Shown: positions 1 to 14,146, counted from the first letter of the stretch. The stretch: 64,000 nucleotides of DNA from Uloborus plumipes (GCA_038373865.1 JAXGGA010003067.1:45420-109419); one strand, 5' to 3'. Numbers and translations: made by a program. Notes: a model not told the origin generated them from the letters alone.

Positions 1-426
1 TTAAAAAAAAATCGCTGCCAAAAAAAATAAATAAATAATAATAATAAGAAAAATAAAATAAAACAAATAAATAAATAAACAAAAAATCGTCTGCGCAGAC
101 AGTCATTTTTTTCTGAGCCTGCATTTCCGCCATGTTTGCGGAGTCGGAGTCGGAGTCGGAGCCGGAAACTGAAAAAGCTAACAAATATAAATGCTTTAAA
201 TGTTATCGAATTAATATTCAACGGTATTTTGGTTTTTATATATTCATTATAAAAATATATGTTTTTAAACATGGTTTGAACTAAACTTACTACAAGACCA
301 GACAGCTAAAGCGTGTAAATTTGAAAAAAAAAAAAAAAAAAAATCCTGTTCCAAATTTGTGCAAAACTCAATAAAATTTGGATGTCTTGCAGTTGAAGTA
401 AGCCCTTATACTTGATTTCTAATGTT
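1..426. other. AT-rich intergenic DNA
   Basis: No gene seen. Positions 1-130 hold simple A/T runs and a short segment (about 84-113) that recurs at about 7436-7470, so the start of the window is part of a dispersed repeat. A GGAGTC-type simple repeat lies near 139-165. Confidence 0.5.
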
Positions 427-2387
427 GGGCCATTCCATGAAAAGTGAAACCATTTGGTCAAAAATTCATATTGAAGTTATGTTGCTATGTTATACATCAT
501 TTTAAAGCTTAAGATGTATATTTTAAGAATCCTGCATTGGTTTTTTGGTGAGAGTTAGAATAATACTTGTTTTCTTAGTTGGAAGTACGATATTCACGAA
601 CTTGTAAAAATCAGAAAAAAGAACACATTTTCAAATGCATATTTCTCATCGAAAAATAAAAACAAAAATAGCTGTAGCACAATTTTAACTACTAAGACGG
701 TACTATAATAATATGCATTCATTAATTTCTTTTGAATTGATCTAAATGGTGTAGTTGAAGTTTGAAAAAAAGAAGTTTGATGTTACGTCTGTAACCTAAA
801 AAGAAGCAAAAGTTGTCATTACGTCCTAAAAAATCAAAAATAAAAAAAACCCTTAATGGTCCTTTTGGCAAATTCTTAGAGTAATTGCTCACCATAGTTA
901 AAAATATTGCAACTGATTTAGTTTTTAAATTAATGCTGTTACAGACGTAACATTTCGGACATAACAAATGGCTCTATGTTACGTCCGTAGCAAAAGTAAA
1001 TTTCCAATTAAATAGGTAAAAAGCACAGGATGAGCAATACATGTATATAGCATAATATGGTACGAGTACTAAAGTTTCTGGTATTCTGATTTTGAAATTT
1101 TTAATTATGTCGGCATGTAATTGAAATTTATTTCTTAAGATTAATAAAATACACATATGGTATAACTGATTATAATTTATACCTCAACTGGCATTTTTTT
1201 GCTACGTTACATGGAAAGGGAGCTGTGGATGGAGTTGGGGGTCAGGCACCAGGTGTGGCAGAAAGTAAGATCTAGAACAGCATTTGTCAACGACGCTCTT
1301 TCCTTTTTTCAGTGTGCAAACTCCATTGCAGAAAAAGTTAAAATTATTTATATGCCCCAGGAAAATGTTTTAAAGCTGACGCCAAAATTTGAAGAACGGT
1401 GGGCTAACATCGCGAATTTGCCAAAAGCCCGCGAAATGCATTGTTTTCGAACAGAATACGAAAATGCCGTTCGAATTTCGAGAACGTCGGACGAAAAAGG
1501 ACACATTTTTTCATTCAAAAAAATTATCAAAATTGACCAACTGTCACCAAGAAGGTTAAATTTTAGTTTGGTACTAGTATTCTGCTATATCATCCAGCAT
1601 TTTCAAATTTTTAAGTTCTCTTAAGACCAATCACTGATTCCAGGGAGGAATTTACTTTTTCCGATTTTTTTATGTAGCAGCCCCATTATGCATTAATTTT
1701 AAGAATACAAATACATAAATTTGTGTGAAGGCCCTTCTAAACTTTTCTTGTGTCAATCTTTCTTGGAAATAATTGTCTTAAGATGCATTAATTCATTGTT
1801 ACATATTGACATATCGGCATATGCTCTCAACTCCCCCAGACTTACCCAAATTTTCTAAAACTGTTACAGTATAACTTAAAATATTCAAATAATGTGTTAA
1901 TTAATGCTACTGTACAGTTTTAGCACAAAAATCTTTGTTTATTCCTGCTTTAAAATACTGTTTTCTACTTTCAAATCAGAGATGTTACGTCTGGTAACAC
2001 CACTTTGTTTCGTCCGTAACAAGTTTATGAATTTTTTTCACATATTCGGCAGTCAAAATCCACACAATCTTTATGGTTTTAGAAAGCTTGAAGTCTCTAG
2101 AACACGTATTTAAAAAAAAAAGTTCAAAATTTCCGTATAAATCAGAGGAATATTGTAAGTTGTATGACATAGTCGAGTTTTTGCTGTTTTGTGAATTACG
2201 TCTGTAACAGGCAGTTTTTAATTTCTGTATTTTTTTGTAATTTAGAAATCTGCACGCAAATTTAATGTAGCATAAACATCATCAAGTTACACTACAGGAA
2301 AAAAAATTGAAGACTTTCATCAGCCCAAACCAGAATTATTAGTGTTCAAAGTCTGCGATTGTTACGTCTGTAACGATGGAATTGCCC
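427..2387. mobile_element. Putative DNA transposon with repeated GTTACGTCTGTAAC motifs
   Basis: The left end GGGCCATTCCATG (427-439) pairs with an inverted right end (2375-2387) at 11 of 13 positions. Both sides are flanked by TGTT (423-426 and 2388-2391), a possible 4-bp target duplication. Inside are many copies of a 14-bp quasi-palindrome, GTTACGTCYGTAAC, at 782-795, 938-951 (inverted), 978-991, 1984-1998, 2007-2020, 2195-2208 and 2361-2374; the last abuts the right terminus. The motif was not noticed elsewhere in the window. The only protein-like content is the ORF at 1199-1624. The superfamily is not recognised and the boundaries rest on short repeats. Confidence 0.5.
1199..1624 (+). pseudogene. 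Remnant coding segment of the 427-2387 element (unrecognised)
   Basis: A 141-codon open frame with coding-like content up to about codon 119 (to the segment FSFKKIIKIDQLSPRR); the last ~22 codons look non-coding. The first residues are not a convincing start, so this is probably an internal or last exon of a decayed element-encoded protein. No catalytic motif, zinc finger or membrane segment can be pointed to, and I do not recognise the family. It sits in the middle of the motif-bearing element, which is the only reason to connect the two. Confidence 0.3.
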
Positions 2388-3165
2388 TGTTGTAAGATGC
2401 AGCAGGTCGATGGATTTCAAGTGGATAACAAGTAATGTCTTGTAGACAAAGCATTTGAAAATATTAGCATTTTTTTTTTCATCTTAAAACTCTTCAGACT
2501 TCCAACTGAAAGAATAATTCAAAATAGATGTAAAATTTTATTCTTCATCCTGGGGATATTATTAACTTTGAATAGCTGCTTCCATTATTGATGTGAAACA
2601 TTGATATGATTGATGCTTTCCACAATTTGGTATCCCCCTCCCATTAGCATTTTTTAGAAATTCATAAAGTTCAAGGCGCTAACAACTCTCTTTTCCAAGA
2701 AGTTCATTTTTTTCCGGAACGAACTATGATTTTTTTCAGGATTTCTGTGCCCCAACAAAGTGAGAACTTAAAAATACGGTTTGTTTAGCTTTTACGTAAT
2801 TCTAGCCCTTCATAGAGTGCAGAGCAAATAAACAAAATTTATTACTTACATTGATTCCATGATATTCCAAACACAATATAGAAACACGGCTAGATTTTGC
2901 GAAATATGTGGCGAAATTCATTTATGTTTAGTTTGTTCACCCTTTCATTTTATTATTAGCATTATGTTTTTTTGTCTAGCATTAGTCTCGAATATATTAA
3001 GCGCAGTTACTGAAGTGCGCATTAGGGCAAAAAACTGCATTTTTAAAACGCATTTCGAATCCCAACGAATATTCGAAACAGAAAAAAAAAACCCTGGTTT
3101 GATGACAAATTAATTCAAAAGCCATTAAAGGACCATTCTTCGTCGTTTTCAGTTTTCGATTGAAC

Positions 3166-3193
3166 ATGATTCTAACAGCTTTGATCGCATTCA
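3166..3193 (+). CDS. Gene A exon 1 (signal peptide start)
   Basis: ATG plus nine codons of hydrophobic residues (MILTALIAF) and one base, then donor GTAAGT. The phase-1 end joins exon 2 to complete the hydrophobic core of a signal peptide. An initiator-like TCAGTT lies about 18 nt upstream. Confidence 0.6.
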
Positions 3194-6100
3194 GTAAGTT
3201 TTTTAATTACGTTTATGAATTAAATATGATATTTGTAACCATTGTAAACAAAGTGTTACTTTAACCGTACAATATGTACCATTAGGGTGGTCCTTAGCAT
3301 ATGGTCAAAAAATTAATTTCATATTTTCATAAGTCTTACCCCCTATTTTTTTTCCTTTGGGATTAGTAAGTAAGTAGTAAAAATTATTTTAAAATATTTC
3401 AATAATAACACGTGCCTCAAAGGGGATGAAAAATGAAAAAATACAGCGAAATTAGTAAATTTTCAAAACATCTTTTAATAACTCTATTTTAAGTATAAGT
3501 AATATTTTGTAGAAAAATAAGATAAGAAGGACATGAATTGCTTAACTCCAAATCAAATTTCTATAATGTTAAGCTGTAATAATACTAGTTCAATAGCTTT
3601 TTGTCAGTAAATGCTTTGAACGCGATGGGAAACGGCTACGATAATCTTTAACAATTTGCAGTAGGTATTGCTTTTGCTCCTCATTGTGTGTTATAATATT
3701 ATTGTATTCTTCCATAAGCTTTACACCTCTTTCTGCAGTATCATTAACAACTGCTAAGTTATTGACTACTGTTAGGCCAAGTTGATAATCATGAAGAGTA
3801 CTCCAGGTGGACGGGTCATGAGCAATAAAGTCAAAGGGTATTTTAAACCGCTTAAAAAACTTGGATGTTCTTTTTGATACAAAGCTATGGAGTTTTTTGT
3901 TTGTAAACTCAATCAATTCCTCCGAATTCAACTGCAGACGCTTGTAGTTACAATTAATTGATTCTTTTTCTTTAAATGCTTCTGCCATCTTCTTTTTCTG
4001 ATCAACAAGAACATTATCATCAAAAAATGCCAAAGCAACTGATTCTTCAGTAAGATACCATAAATGTCTGCAAAATTTTTCTGTAGTTACTTCGGAAATT
4101 GTTTTATTTGTTTCTTTGTAAAAATAAAGACCTTTCAAAAACATCAAATCCTGATATGGGGCTTTACAGGCTAACGAATTGTTGTACCATGCTTTAATGT
4201 ACATCTTTATGATAAATATGCAAACATCTCTTATTCCTTGGTATTCCTTTTGATTCAGTGGAAATTCATTTCGAAACATACATATTTTTAAACAATAAAT
4301 AGCTTTCGCCATCCACCTGGCATGGTGAAAAGCACCAGGTAATCGAAATAAAATGTTATCCCCTTCTTGTCCGCCTAAAAATATAATAACTAAATGCAAC
4401 AGCTCTTTGTAGTCATCTCTCGGTTTTGGTATACAAAACTGCTCTTTAGCAAAAAGTAGCACGATCTCTTTGTCCTTACCAATACTGTTTGCAACGAATT
4501 CATCATCAATTCCAGCAGTATGTTTAGAAGTGTCCATATTGGTCCAAGCTTGTTGGAAGCGTTTAAATAGTCCTGGTTCTGGTCCAGACGACGTACTGAT
4601 GCATGCTTCATAAGCAGACTTTAAGTCTAATTCATATATATGGTGTCTGCAAGGTAGATATAATAGATCTTTTTCCAATTTTCGTTCTAATAAAACACAA
4701 GCTCCTTTTGCTACTCCTGTATTTGCCGCTGTGGTATCACAACATAAGGCTTCTACTGAAGCCAAAAGTTTACTTTCTGCAAGCAAGCTGTAAACAGCTG
4801 ATGCCATCTCGTCTCCACTCCCAGAAAGCAATTTAGGGACACCTAGAAGATACTCTTGTCCTTGTGCGGAAATGATTACTGGGAGCTTATCTACTTTCTG
4901 GTTTCCAGTTATTTCTGGGAGTAGCTTTCCATCCCAGTGAACTGTTGCAAACTCTAACTGTAACGTTTGAAGCTCATTTTTGATCACTGAAGCACGTTCA
5001 GCACGAAGCATTTGACGACATCGTCGTATCGAGGTTCGATTTATTACTAAATCTTTCGTATCGTGTCCCAAAGCTTCTGCAGTTGCAATTAAAATATGAA
5101 CAGAATCTCTGTCACTTAACTTGCATTTATCAAGAACTGCTACCAATTTCGTGTTAATAAAATTAATAGTTCCACGTTTACATTTTTTGGATGGACCTGG
5201 CTCATCAGATGAACACAACATATGCTCACTGTTAGTTTCATTTTCAGATGAACTATTCTTTTCAGGTGAAACAGTCACTAAAATAGAATCATTTTATGAA
5301 TTAGATGCAAAATGCTGAATGAAAAATGTGATAATGTAAAATAACTCCTACAGTGCACCATCTGCCGGTATTCTAAATCTCTTCATCTTCCCGGAAAGAT
5401 AAAAATTTAATAATGTAGGGGTGTGGACGAAATTTAAGAAGAGCATAGAGAGCAGCTATGATTTTCCTCAAGATGTTATTTACATGAGGTAAAACTGGCA
5501 AAAATGTAGCAGAAATTTACAAGATTCAATGTTACGCATTTAATAATTTCATGTTTTAGAAAATGAGTGTTACTCTATGTGTAATAGAACTTAATTAGAA
5601 GTTCCGACTGGTTTTTAAGTACAGCGATGCTTATATTTAACGTAAAATCATTAGAGATAAAATAACTTAGTTAACACAATGCTAGTTAATCAAACAATGA
5701 CATTAAATTTAAAAAAATCTAGTTCATTATGAACCTATAAAAATATATAATAAAAAGAATTGATTTTCCATTTACTTATTTTTTTTTTTACTTACGTGAC
5801 TCATCGATATCAAAGTCTATGTTATCCATTGTTTCCCTCACTTTCGTATCCTCTCTATTTTTCTCTTGTCTCAATTCTTCTGTAATTTGTCATTTTAAAT
5901 CTCGTTGCTCTTTTTCATAAGTTTTTTTTATCAACTCCTCCTAATGAACCAACTCTTCCTTTCTGTCTTTGGGAGATGAGAAATTGTCTATCTTCTTCAA
6001 TTTTAATAACTTCTAAGGCATTAGAATGAGCAATATCAAATAGGTCTTCAAGTCTTGCTTTAAAATTTCGTTCTTTTTGCATTTGAACTTCGCTTTTTCT

Positions 6101-7381
6101 CTTACTGTTTTTATGGATTGCTCTCCATTCGTTATAAAGAGTTTCTAATTTAACAATACAGTTCTGATGATCTCTAAGAGGTATTCGTGCCTTTTGCCAA
6201 AAAATCATAGTTTCTGAAATAACTAAACGAGCACTTTCGCGGAGACTTAATTTTACGTGCCTCATATTGTAGAAAAGGACTTGCAAGACCTGTCTATTGG
6301 AAGGCAGTTTGCAACCTAATATCTGATTAGTTTCAGTTCCAATCAAGTATACATACATGCGAAGACTCCAGTTTTGTGCCATTTTTAATTATCAAAATAC
6401 TTGCACCCGTCTTGTTCGGAAGATAACGCAATATTGAGCGGGAAGCGCGAAAAGAAGTATTCCAACAAAAATGCTGACACAGCGTAAACTGTGCTGACTA
6501 TCGGAAATCACGTGGGCAGACAAGTTATTTTTAATTATATTTTAGTGTCTGTTAGATATTATTTACTTTATTCACTTTCATGATTTTTATTTATTTTTTC
6601 CCCTCTTAAAAAAGAGAAAAGTTACTGATTTTCATAAAAACTTCAACTTTTAAAGCTTTTGGGGCACCATTTAAAATTGTAGGAATGATTTAATTTTTTT
6701 TCTACATTAGTGTTAGACCAGAAGGAAAAAACTGAGGGGGTAAGACTTAGAAAAAAAAAAGTTGAAAAATAAGGACCACCCTAATGTACCATGTAGTCAT
6801 TACCACTCCCAGGTAGCACAAATAACCTTTAAATGTTTTGTAAACGTTTTTAAGCGGTTGTTACAACGTTAATAACTATTTTACAAAACTATTTTACCTT
6901 TAAACAAGAAGTTCTGTCAAGAACTAAACGAGCCTACTTTCCCGTACATCGACATCGGCATTCTAGCATCTGATCATTATTCTCTTGATTATCTAAGACT
7001 AAAAATTATGTCAAACATACCTTTTTAGCACTTGAAGCTGATTTCTAAAAGCAAAATATACCCCTCTCATCAGATGAAATAGACACATAAAAAGTAAATA
7101 AATGAATAAATAAAGTTTTGTCGCACCTTTTAAAGAATGTAACTGTTACAGTTCTTCCGTAGAAAAATTCCTCAATTGTTTTCAAAAAAAAATTAAAAGT
7201 ACAAAGTATGTACATCAAAACACATTTTATCAAAGAAAGAAAAAAAAAAAGAAAAAAAAACTCGTCCGTTGATAAAATGTCTCGAATTTCACTTTTAATC
7301 CGTTGCCAGTTGTTAAAAGTAAATAAAGAATAAAATGCCCTCGTGAATGAAACATTTTTGTTACAAAAAAAATCGTCTGCC

Positions 7382-7412
<31 letters not shown>

Positions 7413-10400
7413 TCAATAAAACAAATGAATAAATAAACAAAAAATCGTCTGCACAGTCAGTCATTTTTTTTCGGACTGTTTACTCAAAAGTTATTAGGGG
7501 TGACAGCTTGCTTGAGCGGTTCAATGTTGAACAAAAAATTGTTCAAATCGGAAATGTAAATACGGGAATGAAGTATCATTGAAAAGTTCTTTTCAACAAA
7601 AAAAAAAATTTGTTCAAATCGGACTGTTCATTAAAAAGTTAGTATCGCGGGACCGGTTGTTTGAACGGCTCAAATTTGACCCAAAAATTGTTCAAATCAA
7701 AAAATCAAATATGGGAATGAGCTGTACTCGCCGAGATCTTTCCAACAAAAAAAAGTTTGTCCAAATCGGACTGTTCATTCAAAAGTTATTAGGGGGGGAC
7801 AGACAGACCGACCGACCGACCGACCGACACACAAATTCCCCATCTCAATACCCTACTTTCAAATTTTTAATTTTTCGATATTCATTTTACCTTTTTTTTT
7901 TTCACTTAGCGAAATTTTTTTTGACTTGGCGATATTTTTTAACTTGGCGATATTTTTTGGACTTGGCGATATTTTTTAGATGCATTAAGCTACTTTTAAT
8001 ACTTTTTTCGTCTTTCTTTTATTTTTAACGGGAAAGTAGGCTAAAAACGAAGTGTGCTACTTGGGCTACTTTTCATATTTTGTATTAAAAAATGTAACAA
8101 CTATTCGACGGTATGTGTTTCTGCCTTCGTCCTGGCTTAGGGGCCGTCACTTACTGCTTTATATCGAGCTCTGCCTTATATTTACGAATACCAATGTGCG
8201 GTCTCTCTCGTTGGAGTTTTAATTTTACTTTAGCTACCAGTTTTTTGGCACTCATTGCTTCTAATGGGAGGATTTTTCTCTCCCTTATTTTAAGCCCTAT
8301 TTTCCAACACGTCAATAAACTCCTTACAGATCTACTCAGATAAAAAATAAGTGTTTCAGGATTTCCAATTTTTTTAAAAAACTGATCTTGAAGGTAATTG
8401 AGTAAAATATTCAATGTGTACTTTTACTTCCACTTAGAGAGAAAAGGACGCGTTAAGCTGTGTAAAATATGTTGTTCCAACATGCATAAAAAATTCTTAG
8501 TCCTATCTTTCACTATTGCGAAAAAGGAACATAAAGTTGGTAAATTTAACACGGCGGAGATAGGGCTTACACGGTCCCCTGAAGTATGTAAATTGAAGGG
8601 CTTGCTCCAAAAAGGAGGTAGCTCCATTTTTAATGTCTTCAAAATGTCTGTCTCTATTAGAATTTAAAATAAAGGTCACCTTTTTTGTCCTAATATTTAA
8701 AAAAAATCCTCTTGTATACTTCTCAGTACAGTTATACAAGAAGATTTATAAAACTTAAAAAACTTTTAGAGTGCGATTTTCTGCTATAAGCTCAAATGCA
8801 GACATTTTGAAGACATTGAAAATGGAGCTATACCTCCTTTCTGCAGCAAGCCCTTCCATTGATATTGATCCTTCATTCGCAGTTTTCTTGAGCTATCCAC
8901 CAGCATCGCTTGCTGGCGGGAGAGACGCGGCAGAGCCGGCCACGAAGTACGCCCTGGAGGACTACGAGTTCTTCGGCGTGTCCAGCATCCCCGACCACCT
9001 CTTCGAAAGGAAGAACGTCTCTTCGAACTTCGTCGAGCGCGGCATCGACACCTGGTGCAGGATAGACGACTCGGACGAGATGGCCAACTTCAAGTGCACC
9101 GTCTGGCCACACATGAAGTGAGCGGGTCGCCGCACTTTGTTGGATTCTTGTACTGTCCGTCCGTGAAAGCCGCGCCTGGCATTCGCGAACAGTTCCACTT
9201 AAAAAAGGGTAGATGGGCTATGGGTGATAACTCAATTTAAAACTTGCATTTGCTAGACCTTTTTGACGTATTCTACTAAAATATGCATTTGATATTTGCA
9301 TCGTTCCGCGTTGTTTGATGCGGCTCAAAATGCTTCTTATTATTCTTCCCCTTATTGTTATCTTGCCTAACACCCCTGTTTTGGTAAGATCAGAGAAGAC
9401 CTGGCGTATGCTTAAATGCGCGGAAGGTTTTACCTAAGAAGATCACACAGTAGTGGTTTCTGCCTTTAATGTTCTAATTGAGACTTTAGTCAGCCAACTT
9501 ACCTCGTGGTTCGAAGAAGTCTGACCCGGAAGGGGAGGCCCCAAGCTCGAATCCCGGAAACTCCAAATCGGTTGAATTCTCGTAATGAATAGCCGTATCA
9601 TGTTCTTATTGAGGTTGTTTGTCTGGTGGTCAGAGAAGTCTGACTTTGATGGGGAGGTTCTGGGTTCGAATCCCGGCTCGGGTATGGATGTGTTTTCTCT
9701 CTCTTCTCTCCTTGTCCTTTCTTTGCATGAATGCGTTGCTGAGCTGTGAATGGTTGCTGATCCTATAAACAGGTGCCTATGGCACGTGTGTGTACTGCGA
9801 AAGATCATACCAAGCTGTGGTGCAGTTTGAAAAGGGAAGCAGCGCACCCCAAATTGCCAGCCTGGCTGGCACAAGACATTTCACACTCCAGGGTCCCCCG
9901 TACCTACCACAGATTCGTGGTTTAACCGGGATAGGGCCCTGAAGAGCGCTCTGTTCCTAATTTTGAACTAGAACCTAGGGTCGAGCAAACCCTAGGCCCA
10001 GCACCCCCAGAGGTATCGTTTCACTTGGAGGATTTTGTGGTCACGACATTTTTAACGCCTCCCAGCCACCATTAATCAAGACGGTGGATCTTTGATCGGC
10101 TGGGATCGAACCCGGGTCCCTCCGGACACGAGTCCGATGCCTTACCGATCGGGCCACCACGGCCCTGCTGGCACAAGACAACAGCAACAACAACTTAGAG
10201 GCTTTAACGTTTCCGCAGTGAACCCGCAGCCACCACTAACCAAACTCTGTCGTGGGTGCAGCTTAATGCGTTGAAAGGAAAATCGTTCGAATGAAAACCG
10301 AAGCATCGGAATGAGCTGTCCCTTGTAGGAACCATGGAAGTTCCAAACACATTCTATCAGACGCGGAAAAATTGTCTCTTTCTTTTGCTACTTTTGTTTT

Positions 10401-13400
10401 AAATTTTCAAACACGTCTTCACGTCAAAAATCACGAAAAACGTTTTAAAGCTTTTTAATTAATATCTTCGTTAATTAATGTCTTATGAAGACGGGACCTA
10501 ACTAAGAACGCTAATCGATTGACTCACCTTTAAAAAAAATAAATAAATAAAATGGTCCATCAGTTTAGGCGCTAGAGTGCCACTGACAGATACACAGATC
10601 GGCAGATACACGTCAAACTTATAACTCCCTTCCTTGTTGCGTCAGGGGTTAAAAATGATATTGGTTGTCAAAAAAAAAAAAAAAAAAGAAAGAAAAGCAT
10701 GATTTTATCGTTTCCCAATTCTACAGCTTGATTCCGAACTTTTTCGTTTCCACTTTAGGAAATGCACTGTTTCCTGTCTTGGAGGCTTCACTACTAGCGA
10801 TGGAGAAACTTTGCAGAAGATAGCTTGCCGAGCGAAAGACGACGTGTGGATGCCCGAATACAGAAAATGCAACAAAAGCGGTACCTCTCGATATGAGTTC
10901 ATGTGTATAATATGTACCAATTAGGTTCTCTTATTGCTTCCTTTTACATCTTAAAGGTCTACTGCTATAGTGAACATTTTCTCCCTCAAATTTCGCTCTA
11001 AGCATTATTTCTTATTTAGCCACAAATGAATGTTGAATAGTCTTTTGGTCCCGGGCACACTTGCGTATGAACCTACGAACGTAAGGACGGACGAAATATC
11101 CATTTTGACGATTACCGGACCGAATTAGCACGAGTTTTCTCGTGACGTCTGTGTGTACGTATGTGCGTATGTTTGTTTGCATGTTATGCAGACTGTGAAA
11201 GGGAGTCTTGTTGTGCATCTTTCCTTTTGGTTGCACTCGGAGTTTCTAAACGGGGTCTTTTACACCATACTTTTTTTTTGAGGTAAATCAGTGTTAGTTT
11301 TTTTTTTTTGCAAAGTTTAGTGATGTTTTCATTTAGATTCCATCTAACGATTTATCACCAAGTTTTCGGTCACAGTGTTTTTGTCGCCAACTTGACGAAA
11401 AATTTTATGAAAAAAACAAAATTTGGCTACAAATTTGGTGGGGTTTTTTTGTATCCACTCTCTACAAACTAGATGTTTAATTACTTAAAGTGTTTTCTTG
11501 ATCATGAAAAAGCACTATTATATTGTATTTTCGATCTTTACAAACGCTCCACGTTTCAAAAACTCATACCTCTTTTTTTCATAATGTGTTACAGGCAGTT
11601 TGAAAACAGTGCTGTCTGAAAATAGCGACTTAGGTCTCAACAGTGCCGGTAAGTATTTTGTTTGTTCATGGAATGATTAAACTAATACAATGACCTTCTA
11701 GCAGTGCCATCTTACAGAACCCAAGGAGTTACTTTTCTTTTTTAAATTTTCCGTTGCAGAAGCAAAGTGAGAAAAAATAAAAAAAAAAAAAAAAAAAAAA
11801 GAAATTAAACACTAGATAACAAAAACATCAATAGAAAATTCATTTCCTTTTCCTCCATACTTTACACATTGAGCTCTATACTAAGAGAAGAGTGAATTCG
11901 CAGGTCCGTTTTTGCCTAAGCAAGTACAGTGCAGAACCTTTTATCCGGGAACCAAAATACCGGGAAACCAGAAAACCGGCAACATTTTGTCGATTTTTCC
12001 GCCACTTTTTAAAATACGCATTTTCAGCAATTTCTAAAAAATGAAGAGCTTTTTTTTTTGTTTTTCTTTTGAAATACCTAAATGAATATGAACGGTTTCT
12101 TCATAAATACCATATAAGTGGCATATAGCTCAGAAATTTTTAATATTGTAATATCTATAAGCACTTCTGGATCGTTTTCTCTTCAGGATGCATTTATTTG
12201 TTATAGTAACTTGGGTTTTATAAACAATTGGCAAATATCGCTTCGTAGCGATCCAGAAAATCGGGAAATTCAGTTATCCGGGATAGCTGTGGTCCCAAAC
12301 ATCCCGGATAATTGGTTCTCTACTGTACGGCAGAAGGTCCCAAAATCTGGACCTTTTGTCCACCCCGCTGAGAAATCCGGACCTTATGCCATCGCTGTCC
12401 AAAAATGTGGACCTTCTGTTCGTGGACCTTTTAGCTGTTGGACCTTATGTTCCTTGGACCTTATGGCCATTGGACCTTCCGTCTGGCGGACCTTCTGTCT
12501 CGTGGACGTTCTGTCCCGCGGATCTTTTGGACGTGGATCTTCTGTTCGTGGACCTTTTGGTTTTGGCCCTTCTAGCCGGATCCCTGCAGAAGGATCGTTC
12601 TTTTCGCATTTAAACTAAAGTGTTATTCTGTAAAGCATTTTTCCGTGTATTTTTTTGGCTCTTTAATCTTTTCTGTTCCTCATTGCGAAAGAAGCCGTTT
12701 TTTCCTGTTGAATAAGATGCTTTTTTTATGCGAAACGTTTTGCCATACTCTCTGGAAATTCAGACCGCGAGCTTCAATGCAGAAGAATGGGAAGTTCTCT
12801 CCTCTTAGTATTATTGCTCAATGACTATGCATTAAACTTCAGAAGACGAAGATCAATAACATCCAGGAAAAGCATGACAGAAAGTTGTCGACCCCAGGCG
12901 CGGATCCTCGGGATCATGGGGGTCATGACCCCCTCCCTTAACCGACTAAATATAGCAAAAAATTGCATTTTTGGGACTTATATTACAAAAAAATTACCAA
13001 AGCCCATCATTTTTGGAAAAAAATTGAGCTTTGAACCCTCTCCCCCCCCCCACCTTTTCCGAAAATGACCCCCTCCTTAACCAGAAGCTTGATCCGCCCT
13101 TGGTCGACCCCTTGTTCTTCGGAAGGTTTCAGAGTACACCACGATGAGTTGGCTCCTATAGCCCCCCCCCCCACCCCACAAATGTAAGGTTTTTCACTTT
13201 CTTCTATTTGCATTCAATACACAGAAGAAGGAACATTAATGTAGCAGACGATCTACCATTGTAGTGACTAAGTTACATAAGAGATGGTGCCACTTGAGCT
13301 TACATAAAGAGTAATTGCTTTCCATCGTGCCATCTATCGAGTAATGTAAAACGTGCATTTAATCCAATGAAATTTCGTACACGCATGAATTATGATGGAA

Positions 13401-14146
13401 ACATTGGCTGATTAGTTCTTCATGACAGTGCCTCCAAAGAGAGCCTGTTTAAGTTTCTCAGCGTGAAGGATATAACTCAAAAAGTAACTTATTGATTCAA
13501 ACAAATGTGGTATGAATGTGAACCTCCAAAGGAACAAGTAGTGAGATATATCTGTCATTAATCACGGCAGGGGTTCAAGAAATTGCAGATGAAATTTTAG
13601 ATGCTGTCATTAATGTTCTTGCAACACTTCAAGCATATGTCGTAAGCATTGGTTGCATAATCACATGTCTTATTGTTTTTTTCTTGCAAAAATGTTTCAT
13701 TGTCAAGCCTCAACGGGAACGCAAACATGATCGCCAATTGCGCAACACGAACCTAAATCTCATAATGTTATTAAACTTGAAGAAAATGTGGTTTAAGAAA
13801 GGGGAGGGGGAGTTTCCAAGAAACCTATCATAACGCGAAGCGTCAAAAATCTAAATATTTTCTTAATCAGGAAATTGGAGCAGCTACTCTTCAAAAGTGA
13901 ACACGAGTTTCATTGAATTTTTACATTGATTGCATTGCGTTTTCATAGTTAAGACACGAGGGTCGCAGTGACCCGATCAGTAAGGTGTCTGACGTAACCG
14001 GAGGGTCTCGGGCTCGATCCTAGCGATCGAAGACCCACCGTCTTTATTAATGGTTGCTGGGGAGCGTTAGAAATGCTCGTGGTCACAAAATTCTGCATGT
14101 GAATCGATACTTTTGGTTGTACTGGAGCAGGTAGTTGCAGGTCTGG

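Noticed and set aside
1348..1530. Minus-strand ORF opposite 1199-1624
   Set aside because: Shadow of the plus-strand frame, with no motif or splice support.
7045..7464. 139-codon minus-strand ORF rich in Leu and Phe
   Set aside because: Driven by TAA microsatellite and poly-A tracts of the repeat at 6931-8043.
9600..10165. tRNA gene candidates with A and B boxes
   Set aside because: B-boxes are embedded in SINE bodies with tails and target duplications; no complete cloverleaf could be drawn.
12118..12618. 166-codon plus-strand ORF
   Set aside because: Covers a Tigger-like MITE end and a minisatellite; composition is repeat-driven.
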